Notes: generated by a model not told the origin, from the sequence alone. A stretch of DNA of 64,000 bases from Terebella lapidaria (GCA_949152475.1 OX424560.1:6014001-6078000); one strand, 5' to 3'; shown: positions 35,431 to 47,754, numbered from the stretch's first letter. Numbers and translations are program-made.

Positions 35431-37667
35431 CATCAACCCCCTCATCGAGTGAGCGATGAGCTTTAATTTCCAGTGTGCTTAACACAAGACCAGGAGATGA
35501 GCATTAAACACACCTCTCGATCCACAGTGCTTTCTTGGCCTGAGATGACAGATGATTCTGTGCATCTAAGACGAATCAGGTGCTGAGATACAAATGGCAT
35601 GAACGTTCCAGAGCTCAGATTGCCCATTTACTATATTTAAGCCCATTTTCTATATTTAAGTCCATCATAAGAGGAAACAGTTAAAATTATCCAAGTGGGC
35701 AAACTTCACAGGTGTTGACTGACACCATTACTCTTGCTCCAGAGCTGAAGTTGTAAATCATATATTATATGGCAAAGTCAGTTTATATGAGATGTGTTGT
35801 AATAGTCCATAATACCCTAAAACATATTCACATAAACCTTACAATAATAATTCATGAATGGTGGTGGTACATTAACTATCTTTTCGTCAAAATGTACTCC
35901 TTGTCTATTTATTCAGACAATAATTTTCGTCCAGAATTAAAAGCACATATGGCTTCACTTTACAAGGACAAAACAATCTCAGATGTATCAATTTGGAAAA
36001 TAGGTCTAGATGTACAATGCACTTTAGATGCAATTTTACCCGTCAAGGTCAATCGATTGCTCGATGACAGACATGAAGAGTGTTTTACATTTGTCATCCG
36101 AAGCATCCTACTAAAATAAAATGGGTTTGTATTTGGATAGATATCTTTATCCGAATGGTTTTCAGGTACATTTTGTTGTGCTTGCATGGGAATGGAAGCT
36201 GATGTATGTTGATATCAATGCTATTATAATTCTACTTTGGAGACACCACAGAAATTTTAATAGAATGCAGTCATATAATACTGAATGATGACACACGTTC
36301 ATTCTGCAACATCGTCTTGTATATCAGTGTGATGTTCGAATGACAAGCACAAAAAATACATACCTGTTATACTAATCATCAGAAATATAGCATATGGAGG
36401 ATCTAACAAAATCCTTATTGTCATTGCTGTGAAATGCGAATTAAATAGTAGCATTAAATGGACATTACGGTTCATCAGAGTCGAACAGTTGAATCGATTT
36501 TTACTTGTGGCACCATAGCGCTCAAAGTTACCTTAGAAATGGCCAATATACTTGATGGGATTATACGACTAGAATTATTGGGCTATGATCGATTATGAGC
36601 CCCAGAGACTCTCCAGTTCCAGAGTAAATTCGTAAAAGGTCATTGCTAATTTGAGCTTGAGAAGTCTTTGTTTGTGCCGCATTTGATGTAGTAGGCTGTA
36701 CCAACAAAGATACCGAATATATGTTTATATAACAAACAGACCAAATCGTCTTCAGCTATCAGTTCCCTGATCATCATATTCTGGTAGACAACAAAAAGAA
36801 AGACATTTTCTGATATAAATGGACATCCGTCTAGACAGTAGGGAGATGCCGTACTTCCCACAAAAACAAGCTATACTCATGGGACAAATGTAACAGACAT
36901 GAGAGGCATCAAATTACCATTGCCAGCAGAAAAGATGCGTTGGAACTGATACCATTGAGAATTCCTAAAGCATGCTTCATCCAAGCCAATCAAAGAATAG
37001 CGCAAGAAAGAAACAACGAAACAGTGAAATTGTACATATTAATACACATATTTTGTATGTGCACTTCATACATTTACAGTGATATGATTTGTTACAAATG
37101 GTGATTTCAGTCAAACACAGTTGCGAAGTTTGCCCTCTACTGGCAATAATTTACTGGTAGCATCGCACGTACAGTAGCAACGTATACATTTCACTCATCA
37201 TCTGCCCCGAATGGTACCAGCATTGATTCGTCAGTATAGGAATTATTGTTTGGGTTTTTGTTCGCATTCCAAAAAAAGTTTTTTTATTGTGTTAATAAAA
37301 AATCTTGTGGTTTCAACTTGAAAAACACTTCTTTCTCTCCATGAGCATGATTGATGTATGATGAAAGTAGTGGCAGTGACTCGAAACCCTTTTGCTATCA
37401 GGGCTAGTCTGATTATTCATGAGACAAGCCCAATATCCTCAATAATTCTTGCAATAACTCTTCTATGTATCAGAATTATAAGCCGTTTGTGATTATTATC
37501 AATAACTATATAAACTGATCAAAATCATATTTAATTCTCTACACCGGTTCCTCCAACTCACAGATTTATTTTTATCTCTGGAGTAACCCCAAACTATATT
37601 TGTATATGTATATGCATTGTAAACCATTACTGTAAATATGATCAACGATTATAGTTTGAAAATAAAT
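35431..37667. other. Non-coding interval
   Basis: No supported gene. A 116-codon frame with ATG at 35769 ends at 36117 but has no recognisable domain. The stretch 37430-37667, ending in AAAATAAATTA, may be a 3' UTR or LINE tail. Confidence 0.3.
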
Positions 37668-37688
37668 TACCTACCTACCTACCTACCT
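37668..37688. repeat. (TACC)n microsatellite
   Basis: Five tandem TACC/ACCT units, directly after an AATAAATTA motif. This could be the 3' end of a retroposed sequence. Confidence 0.8.
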
Positions 37689-37870
37689 AAGTTTGAATGA
37701 TATGTATACTCTAGAGAAGGAACAAATTCCACCCAAGGGTTTCATATTTACCAAGGACATTTGACAGCTGATTGCATTGATAAAAACACGCGATTTGTCT
37801 TGATACACTGTTGTATCCATGGACCCGGCAACCCGAGCAATGTCACTTTTTCGATATCGATTGTCATGGG

Positions 37871-38031
37871 AAAGTCGCTCGTGTAATACTCATAAAATGA
37901 TGTTTGAAACTAATTGAATTTATAACTCATACAAACTGTACGTGTTATAGCGAAAGTAACGCCATCACCACATTGTAACTTCTTCCTCGGGATGATTTCC
38001 GTCAGTTATCTTAGGTACTTTGAAGTCCAAT
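37871..38031 (+). repeat. 161-bp perfect direct repeat, copy 1
   Basis: It matches 39963-40123 over all 161 bases by reading, while the surrounding sequence is only distantly related. Copy 1 runs straight into the module that starts at about 38024. Confidence 0.9.
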
Positions 38032-38400
38032 GCAGATGGTCACTTGAACCCGTAATGAGCTCCTGTGATGGAGGATGTACATTGTACATGTATAGAGGAT
38101 GCCTCGGCACAAAACAGCAACATCAGCATGAAATAACAAACGTGTACACCAACCACCCTCTATATACCAGAACATTTAGTTAATGTGCTATCATTTACAA
38201 AAGATTGTCCATCCAATCCAGTTCGCATTACATGATATCTGCAACAAGAAAAAGTAAATACTTTTCATAATATAAACAAATATTACCCGAATACTCAGAA
38301 CTGGAATTGCAAACCAAATAGTGCGTCCAATTAACAAAACATCAGTCATGCTTTCCCCCACAACAATCATTATATTTGACATGTACAAGGCACAAGCCTA
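38024..38400 (+). repeat. Local module C, copy 1
   Basis: It starts GTCCAATG-AGATGGTCACTTGA and contains AAATAACAAACGTGT-CACCAA, TATATACCAGAA, GATTG-CCATCCAATCC, ACAAGA(A)AAAGTAAATAC, GTCCAATTAACA-AACATCA and ATTATATTTGACA-GTACAAG. Relatives lie at 39690-40270, 40740-41010 and 43880-44274. Confidence 0.65.
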
Positions 38401-38565
38401 TCATCAGTGTTGGTAGACAAAACAAGTCTTTCGGGAATACCTGCTGAGGACCGCATGTCCGTAAGACGAAGTTCCATATGTGTTGAGAAGTGTACCCCAA
38501 TGCGAACGAAATCCATTCACTGTTTGACAGTCAAAACTAACAAAAACACAGCTAAACTTATCTAG

Positions 38566-38787
38566 ATGAGTACTTGTTTTTTACATTTGACTCGTTTGAA
38601 CCAAAGAGACAAAACTAGACAAGTGTGTTTTCTGCTATTGAGCATATTAACACTCCAGCACTGTACTGGTCCTGTTCATGATGCTAAAGTGTCTTGTGAC
38701 ATTGGCAGTCACACGGAAGTTGTATATAAATGCGTGAGTGAGACAGTTTGGACAATCGGAAATGGTGAAACATACTGTCTTCACTGA
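38566..38787 (+). CDS. Unassigned small cysteine-rich open frame
   Basis: A 73-codon frame with ATG at 38566. A hydrophobic stretch (CFLLLSILTL) is followed by a cysteine-containing part with five cysteines (HC, SC, KC, YC and one in the hydrophobic start) and one tryptophan. Alternatively only 38659-38731 is an exon: TTAACACTCCAG ends just before it and TGC|GTGAGT is a consensus donor. I do not recognise the protein. It could be an extracellular exon or chance. Confidence 0.25.
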   Translation: MSTCFLHLTRLNQRDKTRQVCFLLLSILTLQHCTGPVHDAKVSCDIGSHTEVVYKCVSETVWTIGNGETYCLH

Positions 38788-39689
38788 GAAGGAAATTTAT
38801 ATATTTTTAAGTATTCTCAGGCTGAAATCGAAGACGCTTTCAAAGAATTTTGATTGCCTAAAGGCATACTCAATGGTGCCCACACTTTATGCGTACTGCC
38901 CACAGACTTTGGGACGTCGGAAATATTTGTCTTGATCCCGCTTGTGTTGGATGATTTGATAGCCACAGAGAAACATTTTGCTGTCGTCATTGTTCCTATG
39001 GTTGGGTAAATGCAGTGCTCATTCCCCCGGAAGCCATCGAACAGCGTCCTACTTTACGAGAATCAATTGTTATCCAAGATGTATCGCAGATGTGTAAGCG
39101 TTTTGGCTGTTGGTGAGGCTCATTTATTCATATATTGCTGAGTATTATAATTATATTCTTCAAGCACTTCTGAATCATATTTAATTTCATTACATTATTC
39201 CTTATGTATTCAATTCAGAGACCAATATATGCATGTACATGAATGGAATTTTACCAACAGGAGTGACGGGTTCAGGGGTGCATACATATCAATGGGTGAA
39301 TTACGCAGTCGTTCCGAGAGAGCAGCTATTTTATTTTTGACGGCCACGTGTACACAACAAGTGAAGCAGAGCATTTGATATATCTTGTTCCTGGATGAGA
39401 TCGCCCTCCAAACCATAGCAATTCTGCCAAATCGGTGAAAATGAATGGGTAATCACGCCAATACATCAACTGTAGAGTGAAATCGGTCAAATAGCATTGA
39501 TGGTAATTACGAAGCCAAACTGTGGGGTAACATGTGATATCATTACACGTAAATCTTTCTTAGGCCAAAGATTTACATTTCCTTTCAAGAGAAGCATCCC
39601 TCTGAATTGGAGTACACCTCACAAAAGTATATTGATGAATTAGACATGAATGGAACTGCTACACGCAAGGCAATTATGAATTGCAGGCA

Positions 39690-40270
39690 TATACTTAGGA
39701 GTCCAATGTAGATGGTCACTTGAGCCCGTAAGGAAGTAATGGAGGAGTTACATTGTATATGTATAGATTACGCCTCTGCATGAAATACCAACAACAACAT
39801 CAAATAACAAACGTGTTCACCAAGCATACTGTATATACCAGAAAAATTTGTGAATGCCCTATTTTTATTCCGAAAGATTGCCCATCCAATCCCGTTTGCT
39901 CTGCATGATATCTTTCACAAGAGAAAGTAAATACCTTTCATGACAGGAAAAACATATATTATAAAGTCGCTCGTGTAATACTCATAAAATGATGTTTGAA
40001 ACTAATTGAATTTATAACTCATACAAACTGTACGTGTTATAGCGAAAGTAACGCCATCACCACATTGTAACTTCTTCCTCGGGATGATTTCCGTCAGTTA
40101 TCTTAGGTACTTTGAAGTCCAATACTCAAAAAATTGCCTCCTTGGAATTTCAAACCAATATAGTGTGTCCAATTAACATAACATCACTCATGCTTTCGCC
40201 GACGACAGCCATTATATTTGACAGGTACAAGACACATGACCATCATCAGGGTCGGGGGATAATCGATGGT
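39690..40270 (+). repeat. Local module C, copy 2, split by the 161-bp repeat
   Basis: 39690-39962 and 40124-40270 together align with 38024-38400. The 161 bp at 39963-40123 interrupts them and has no counterpart at that point in copy 1. Confidence 0.7.
39963..40123 (+). repeat. 161-bp perfect direct repeat, copy 2
   Basis: Identical to 37871-38031. Its last 8 bases are the first bases of module C, so it carries the junction with it. Confidence 0.9.
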
Positions 40271-40739
40271 GCTTGCACTTCAAAGAGAGAAATTTATCAT
40301 GACAGGCATGTAATACATAGCTTGTGGTATCTTTTACTTGTGACATCTTTTACAAGAAAAAAACCCAACTCGTTGACAATGTTGCAAGTTTTCATAACTG
40401 GTAGATGCTGTTTCAATCTGCTACTTCATAGTCCTTGGGCTTTTTTTCTCTCTCTTGAACTCTAACCAAAGTTTGAAAAAAGGCTTAAGTAAACCCGATG
40501 TTAATACAATTCACTGTCATTTGCTAAATTTCACGATGTGCTCTTTTGGGACACCGTTGCAGGAGTCTTTTAACATGTTTAACGGCTAGGAACAGTAAAA
40601 GCTCTTATGTGTATGAAATACCTACCTGTATCGCAACACATAGGATGCAAATATGGCGTGCAACTGCAGGCAATTACCGAACGTGTGTATAGTAAGAGTG
40701 TTATTTCTATGCCAAAACTTTTATACTTACAATCAATGC

Positions 40740-41010
40740 ACTGATATTCGCCATACAATCCCGTTTGCATACAACAATATTTAATGCGCAAGAAAGCGAT
40801 TAATGTGCAAGCTCCAAAGTAATAAATTCCTATATGAATCCTGAAAAAGCACTGGTGGGAATTACAAACCAAATAATGCGTCCAATTCACGAAACATCAA
40901 TCATGCTTCTCCCGATGGCAACCTTCATATTTGACAAGAACAAGACATATTACTATCATCAGGGTCGGTGGATAATCGACGATGCTTGGACTTCAAGGGC
41001 TGCAATAAAT
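40740..41010 (+). repeat. Local module C, copy 3 (partial)
   Basis: Contains CATACAATCCCGTTTGCAT, GGAATTACAAACCAAATA, GCGTCCAATTCACGAAACAT, CATCAGGGTCGG and ATAATCGACGATGCTTGGAC. It is closest to copies 2 and 4. Confidence 0.6.
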
Positions 41011-41399
41011 CATGTGGAAACCGAAATAAATGCATAACTTGTCATATCTTCCATATACTTGTTTTGAAAAAGAACTTACAATTTTGGAATGTAAACATAC
41101 ACCTATTACAAAAAAACCTTGGCAGATGTGTTTTCATTCAGTTACTTGAAATTTATACAATTAATGTATCAGCAATCGAGCTACTACCTCCGCACACACG
41201 TTGACGAGAAGCTCCTTCTCTCCCCGTAGACAACTTGGTATATACTAGTGCAATGTACATAACAGCATATGGGGATCCTGCAACATATCTTAAGTCAGTG
41301 ATTGACCTAGTTCTCTTGTCTAGGGGTCAGGTCATGTTTTTGTCATCGACTTGAGCCCAGATTTTTTGGACGGAAAATCGACACACGGTCAGAACAATG

Positions 41400-42320
41400 T
41401 AATTTATGCAATATAATGCTTATTTATAACAACTGAGGGGGATGATACGATGTCCGAGATACTACCACCAAGTGCAAAGCAAACCAGGCAATCAGGATTG
41501 CTATCCAATCTCAAGTATAACCAGAACGGATCAATAAAACACAACATATATGAATAGATATTCCTCCTGATAACTAACGTGAAGAACCACTGACTCGTGG
41601 ATGTAGGTATCAATCTATTACCACCAATAGTCAGATTTTGATGATGCCAATAACAAACCTAATATACAACATGTCAATAACAAATGATGCCAATAACAAA
41701 CCTAATATACAACATGTGGATGTCTTCTCATCTTAGTATTCATCATTCTAAAACTTGTTAATTTTGGAGTTACATTGAATTCATCATCATACCGTGCTCA
41801 TGATACATCAACCAAGAACAGATTGATTCTATATGTGAAGGTTTGCGTCTCGATGGAAGCTGTCGTGTAAGGCCAGCTGGTAGTTGAGATGCAGTTCTAG
41901 GCTTTATGACTGGAATGTGAAATTCTGGTCAATATCAACGCTTAACAACGTCCACAAAAGCCAGAATATGTATAGAAGTACGAGTTGGAATATTCTCCGA
42001 TAATATAGCTCTATGAAAAGTCAATTCACCAGTATATGTAGCAATCCAACTCTTCCCTCTGGTATCAATTCACAGTCTCAATGAAATTGTAACAGACGAC
42101 ATAGATATGTTCCCTTCATGTTAAGCAATCACACTTTGTAAGAGTTACAACCACACAACTTTCCACAGGGGATTTCAATCAACTTTCCATACGTGGGGAG
42201 CAACGTTTGCTACTCTTGTGATAAATCGTCCGAAAAAGGCATCTGTGATGGAAATACTATAATGAGTTTGGTGATGAAAACAAAAGATATGCTTAGAAAA
42301 TAATACCCAACATACGAGCA
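41400..42320 (+). repeat. Local duplication E, copy 1
   Basis: Pairs with 49020-49740. Shared blocks are TTGAATTCATCA, GGAAGCTGTCGTG, GGCCAGCTGGTAGTTG, GGAATGTGAAATT, CCAACTCTTCCC, CACTTTGTAAGAGTTACAAC, ATCGTCCGAAA and GGCATCTGTGA-GGAAATAC. A 362-core repeat interrupts this copy at 41605-41726. No coding potential was recognised. Confidence 0.65.
41605..41726 (+). repeat. Partial 362-core repeat with internal 43-bp duplication
   Basis: It starts GTAGGTATCAATCTATTACC. The segment beginning ATGATGCCAATAACAAACCT occurs at 41641 and again at 41684, a tandem duplication with a 43-bp period. Confidence 0.7.
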
Positions 42321-42901
42321 AGTCACGTCACAGATTACGTGCCGGGGAATTGTAAGTATAGTGTTCTATTCGAGATTCTTTGGTATGTTCGACAGTGATC
42401 AACTGAACAACGTTCCAGATTTCAAGGACTACCCTTACGCGTCATGTCCTCCCGAACAATTCTCACAAGAATCTAGGCAGATATGAACCAGTTTTCTCTG
42501 CAGGACAAGATAGAACAAGACATTGCAAGGTTGTGTCTCCAGATGGATTCGCTGTTTAATGGCCTTATAATGATTTATTTGAAGCAACTGGCTTTTGACA
42601 TGTCGGAAATTTTCACACCCATTCAGTGAAAACGAGGCAGGGAACTGATGGCTGAGTATATTCCTTGCAAGTCACCCTGAGATCGCGACCAGAGTTTGTG
42701 AGCCGACCAGCATCAGCCGCAAAACAAGTATTACCGTGGCTATTCCGCCTCCTGCAGGCTGAGTTCGTGCTTCACATAGAGCACTGGAGACCATCGAGCA
42801 TCCTTCCTTTCCTGAACGACGCATCGCCTCCAACCTTTGGACTGCACTGTGTATCGCCCGGTGTCAGTTTTGTTTGAGAAAGAAGGACGATGAACAACAT
42901 G

Positions 42902-43020
42902 GTGTAGCTATTCGAGAAAGACTCCTGAAATCAGCAATTATGGCGAATGCGATAAATGGATTTCAGTGCACGGGGATCTACCCATACGGGGACCAGATCT
43001 TCTGCAATATTGAGTTATAA
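42902..43020 (+). pseudogene. Scrap of a pogo/jerky-type DDE transposase
   Basis: The frame ends at a stop near 43020 and reads LLKSAIMANAINGF followed by TGIYPYGDQIF. The pattern A-x-NGF-x-x-TGIYP is typical of the C-terminal side of pogo/jerky-like transposases. The rest of the protein is not recognisable, and the frame upstream is broken. Confidence 0.4.
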
Positions 43021-43119
43021 AGGCCAATCCCATGTACTAAAGTATTGTCAAACACTACAACTTAGATTTCGATTTGTGGCATTTAACATATCCTAAAATT
43101 GAATATAAATATAAATGGA

Positions 43120-43735
43120 TGATGCTTGGACCCATAGGAATTGGTCGAAGACACAGAATTGTTGCTCTAGCTGAAATAGGGCTGTCTCTGCAAGCGATAG
43201 CTGAAAACGTAAGTGTGACAAAAAAAAACTGAACAGGCTGCTGAAGCTCAACCGGAAACCTTATGTGTGGATCCTGCACCACTGAGCGAGGCAACTGTGT
43301 TCTGTGCAGTTTAGCTGTTCAGGATCGATCCCAATTGTGTGACACCTTGAGGACAGAATAGGCGGATCGCACTAATGTACACGTATCCAGACGACCGGTC
43401 AATGATGGGAGGAGAGTTCACCATGTAATCGAGTTTCAAGGGGTGGTGGATTTATGCACGTAAGTGGAGCTCTCTGTGCCCACGAGAAAAGTGAACTGGT
43501 TATTTTGGACGCAAACGTACCTATTCTAGAGTTCGCTGAGCACGTAGTTTATTTGATGAAACTTTTCGATTCCAAGATGATAATGCCCCGGCTCACATAG
43601 TTCACGTAGTGACGACATTCTTGGAGGAGCAGGATGTGAACGTCCTGAGACAACCAACATTGAGTCCTGATCTCAATCCCATAGAGCATCTGTGGAATGA
43701 GTTGGACCGCACAGTCAGACGTAGAGACATCTAGT
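43120..43735 (+). pseudogene. Tc1-like transposase remnant
   Basis: Pieces in different frames follow the order of a Tc1/mariner transposase. First comes an N-terminal helix-turn-helix (RRHRIVALAEIGLSLQAIAENV, from about 43150), then a middle part (GALCAHEKSELVILDANV, near 43465), then the catalytic half from about 43575: DDNAPAHIVH, VVTTFLEEQDVNVL, LSPDLNPIEHLWNELDRTV. The DNAPAH and SPDLNPIEHLW boxes are diagnostic. Several frameshifts and a TAG within the catalytic half show it is dead. Terminal inverted repeats were not found. Confidence 0.8.
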
Positions 43736-43879
43736 TTTGGTAAATCCGGAGATAAAAAGTGCTAGAATTTTTTAATGATCCCCGTATCATTTGTGAGTCT
43801 AAGAGCAAACGTAGCATAATATATATTCCTTCCGGTGTTAGTGTATTTTGTTACAAATTATTACGTCAAACCTTGTAAC

Positions 43880-44274
43880 TGTTAGTGAGGGAGATAAGCA
43901 CATTACGCATATGCACAAAACACCAACAAGATCAAGAAATTACAAACGTGTACACCAAGGATACATATACCAGAAACGTTACATCCATGGTGATACACTT
44001 TTGTCTACAAATGATTGGCACCCAATCTCGTTAACAACACAAAAATATATCCGAGAAAAGAAAGTAAATACTGTTTACATTGTAAAACAATATACGAGAA
44101 ATTGAATACTGAACAAGGGGCTGATAAGAATTTCCAAACAAATAATTCGTCCAATTCACATATTATCAATCATGCTTCTCCCGATATATTAGCCATTATG
44201 TCTGACAGGTATAAGACACATGGCCATCATCGGATTCGGCGGATAATCGACGATGCTTGGACTTCAAGGATTGC
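43880..44274 (+). repeat. Local module C, copy 4
   Basis: Contains ACAAACGTGTACACCAAGGA, TATACCAGAAA, AAAGAAAGTAAATACT, CGTCCAATTCACATATTATC and ATAATCGACGATGCTTGGAC. A 362-core repeat follows directly at 44275. Confidence 0.6.
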
Positions 44275-44543
44275 AATGTATGTATCAACCTATTACCGCT
44301 ATTAAAAACAAAATTTTGATGATGCCAATAAAAAGCCTAATGTCAAAAACTTTCAGAATAGAAACAAAGCCCAACCAAACATTCATATCTGAAGCCACAC
44401 TGGCGTCATCAGGGGCAGACAGTGTGCAATTATAGTTGTTTCTACTGTACACCAGATGAAATTAGTGTACAACTGTCCAACAACTTATCAAAACAATTTA
44501 GAAATCCGAAACAAACCACGTGAAATAGGTGTATGACAAGTGG
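44275..44543 (+). repeat. Dispersed copy of the 362-bp repeat core
   Basis: Diverged copy in the same orientation as the array that starts 500 bp later. It has ACACTGGCGTCATCAGGGGC, TAGTTGTTTCTACTGTACAC and TGTATGACAAGTGG. Confidence 0.8.
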
Positions 44544-44778
44544 AAACTGACATAAGTGCATAACTTGTCATATCTTCCATAAGACTGTTTTGAGCCCCCA
44601 TCAAAGAAACATACTTACAATGTTTTAAGTCACCAGAACTGTTACTACTGTTGTGAAGGTTGTTTCATTCGGCTACTCAAAAGTCATTAAATTAATTCGT
44701 CAGCACTCTGCACAAAACTTTGTCAAGAGGCGCATTCTTCCAGTGTAGATAATTTCGTAGGTACGAATACTCTACGTA

Positions 44779-47754
44779 GAATGTAAGTATCAATCTATTA
44801 CCACCAATACATCCAGATTTTGATGATGTTAATAACAAACGTAAAGTACATTTTGCAATAGAAACAAAGCCCGACCAAATAGTTTATCCAAAGACACACT
44901 GGCGTCATCAGGGGCAGACAGTGTGTTAAATGTAGTTGTTTCTACTGTACACCTGATGGAATTAGTATACAACTGCCCAACAACCTATGACAAAAAATAT
45001 TTAAATCCAATACGAACCCCATGCAATAGATATATGACAAGTACATAAGTACCTAATCACAAGCCAATAGGCTACTGAGTTGATGGTATCCTCGGGGACA
45101 GATTTAACGTCCGCCAGCAGTGACACCGACTCAGTGGTATGAATGTAAGTATCAATCTATTACCACCAATACATTCAGATTTTGATGATGTTAATAACAA
45201 ACGTAAAGTACATTTTGCAATAGAAACAAAGCCCGACCAAATAGTTTATCCAAAGACACACTGGCGTCATCAGGGGCAGACAGTGTGTTAAATGTAGTTG
45301 TTTCTACTGTACACCTGATGGAATTAGTATACAACTGCCCAACAACCTATGACAAAAAATAATTAAATCCAATACGAACCTCATGCAATAGATATATGAC
45401 AAGTACATAAGTACCTAATCACAAGCCAATAGGCTACTGAGTTGATGGTATCAAGGATCTTCTATAATAGGATATCCAACTCTGCCTAAAAAGGCGTGAT
45501 TACGTAATATGACGTAAATCTGATTTGAGCGTGTTGAAACGGTGCCGGGCGTTAAAATCAGAATGTGCACATCGATTTGTAATGAACATGAGCAGAGTTG
45601 TGAATCATATATTGAAATGAACGATAGCTGATTGCACTGATTGGGGGTAATCAATTGGGGGTCTTCAACAATATTCAGCATTCGCGTTGCCGATGATGTG
45701 GTATTGGGGCCGGGATTTGTAAGTGTCCGTTTATATGCTTGTGTGTGAATCGAAAGCTGTATCTTGAACGGGTTTAATCCAATCGTCTTTAAATTTGAGC
45801 AATGGGAGGAATAACCTCTCAGCTTGAAAATATTCAGTTTCCATTGAAATCGGTTGACTTTTGTTGCCATGGCAACCGTTCAAAATCCTGAAATGCCATT
45901 TTACTGCCACGGAAAACGCCTGTAGAACCGACCCACTCATGGTGACAATAAAATTGGCCCCTCATTAAAAAAATCCCACATAATAGAGAGCAAGTTCTGA
46001 TGTAACTCCGGTGGTATTTTTCAGGTGAAAGGTAGATTCATTTCAGAGTTATGAGACAGAACATTCACCTCCAAATTTAGTGACAGTTGAGTATTGCAAT
46101 GATATTAGAATCGTTCTCATACCGACAGTTTTCATCGGATTTCCTTGGAAACGGGATATTTCCGAGACAATGGATAATGCCTATGAATCCTCAACTTTTG
46201 AAAAGATGGAATAGTAACTTTTTAAATTATTGACGTGGATGTGCTCAAAAACACTCATACAGACATGCACGTGCTTGGACCACATCAAAAATATTTTCGC
46301 GAGCGGGAAGAAAGACAAACTGTGGATGACAAGCAGGCTCCACCCCTTACGCGTGCCCTCCAAGATCACTGCGCTCAATCCCGGGGCCCGATTCTGTATG
46401 TTCTCACTATGAGCGAAATGATAAGCAGTATGAAAAAATTTCGAGCACCTGTCACCGTTTTGACACGCTCAAACGAGATTTCGTCATTTTACGTAATCAC
46501 GTTTTTTACGTCCACATTGAGCAGAGTTGGACATCCTATTATAGAGGATCCTTGATGGTATCCTCGGGGACAGATTTAACGTCCGCCAGCAGTGACACCG
46601 ACTCAGTGGTATGAATGTAAGTATCAATCTATTACCACCAATACATCCAGATTTTGATGATGTTAATAACAAACGTAAAGTACATTTTGCAATAGTAACA
46701 AAGCCCGACCAAATAGTTTATCCAAAGACACACTGGCGTCATCAGGGGCAGACAGTGTGTTAAATGTAGTTGTTTCTACTGTACACCTGATGGAATTAGT
46801 ATACAACTGCCCAACAACCTATGACAAAAAATATTTAAATCCAATACGAACCCCATGCAATAAATATATGACAAGTACATAAGTACCTAATCTCAAGCCA
46901 ATAGGCTACTGAGTTGATGGTATCCTCGGGGACAGATTTAACGTCCGCCAGCAGTGACACCGACTCAGTGGTATGAATGTAAGTATCAATCTATTACCAC
47001 CAATACATCCAGATTTTGATGATGTTAATAACAAACGTGAAGTACATTTTGCAATAGAAACAAAGCCCGACCAAATAGTTTATCCAAAGTCACACTGGCG
47101 TCATCAGGGGCAGACAGTGTGTTAAATGTAGTTGTTTCTACTGTACTCCTGATGGAATTAGTATACAACTGCCCAACAACCTATGACAAAAAATATTTAA
47201 ATCCAATACGAACCCCATGCAATAGATATATGACAAGTACATGAGTACCTAATCACAAGCCAATAGGCTACTGAGTTGATGGTATCCTCGGGGACAGATT
47301 TAACGTCCGCCAGCAGTGACACCGACTCAGTGGTATGAATGTAAGTATCAATCTATTACCACCAATACAACCAGATTTTGATGATGTTAATAACAAACGT
47401 AAAGTACATTTTGCAATAGAAACAAGGCCCGACCAAATAGTTTATCCAAAGACACACTGGCGTCATCAGGGGCAGACAGTGTGTTAAATGTAGTTGTTTC
47501 TACTGTACACCTGATGGAATTAGTATACAACTGCCCAACAACCTATGACAAAAAATATTCAAATCCAATTCGAACCCCATGCAATAGATATATGACAAGT
47601 ACATAAGTACCTAATCACAAGCCAATAGGCTACTGAGTTGATGGTATCCTCAAGGACAGATTTAACGTCCGCCAGCAGTGACACCGACTAAGTGGTATGA
47701 ATGTAAGTATCAATCTATTACCACCAATACATCCAGATTTTGATGATGTTAATA
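44779..47754 (+). repeat. 362-bp tandem array (satellite-like), five full copies plus a 56-bp stub
   Basis: Monomers start at 44779, 45141, 46613, 46975, 47337 and 47699, each beginning GAATGTAAGTATCAATC. Spacing is exactly 362 bp except for the second, which carries a 1110-bp insertion. Copies differ by only a few bases, so the array is young or homogenised. Each unit has a core also found dispersed in the window and an array-specific spacer (GATGGTATCCTCGGGGACAG and on, about 65 bp). No coding function is apparent. Confidence 0.95.
45453..46553. mobile_element. Non-autonomous Mutator-like DNA transposon inserted in a satellite monomer
   Basis: The 1101-bp element starts AAGGATCTTCTATAATAGG and ends with the near-perfect inverse. 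The inverted termini extend about 110 bp (shared CCAACTCTGC, CGTGATTACGTAA, ATGACG, TTTGAGCGTGT, AAACGGTG) with one 10-bp indel. The nine bases GATGGTATC stand at both sides (45444-45452 and 46554-46562) and occur once in uninterrupted monomers. Long inverted termini and a 9-bp duplication are the hallmark of Mutator-type elements. A 7-bp duplication with CAAGG ends is also formally possible because the junction bases are shared. No transposase is encoded. Confidence 0.85.

Noticed and set aside
35769..36119. 116-codon frame with ATG
   Set aside because: AT-rich, no domain and no splice context beyond chance; a faint resemblance of one segment to a BTB start is too weak to use.
45451..45870. 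139-codon frame inside the Mutator-like element
   Set aside because: Starts within the inverted terminus, and has no transposase motif.
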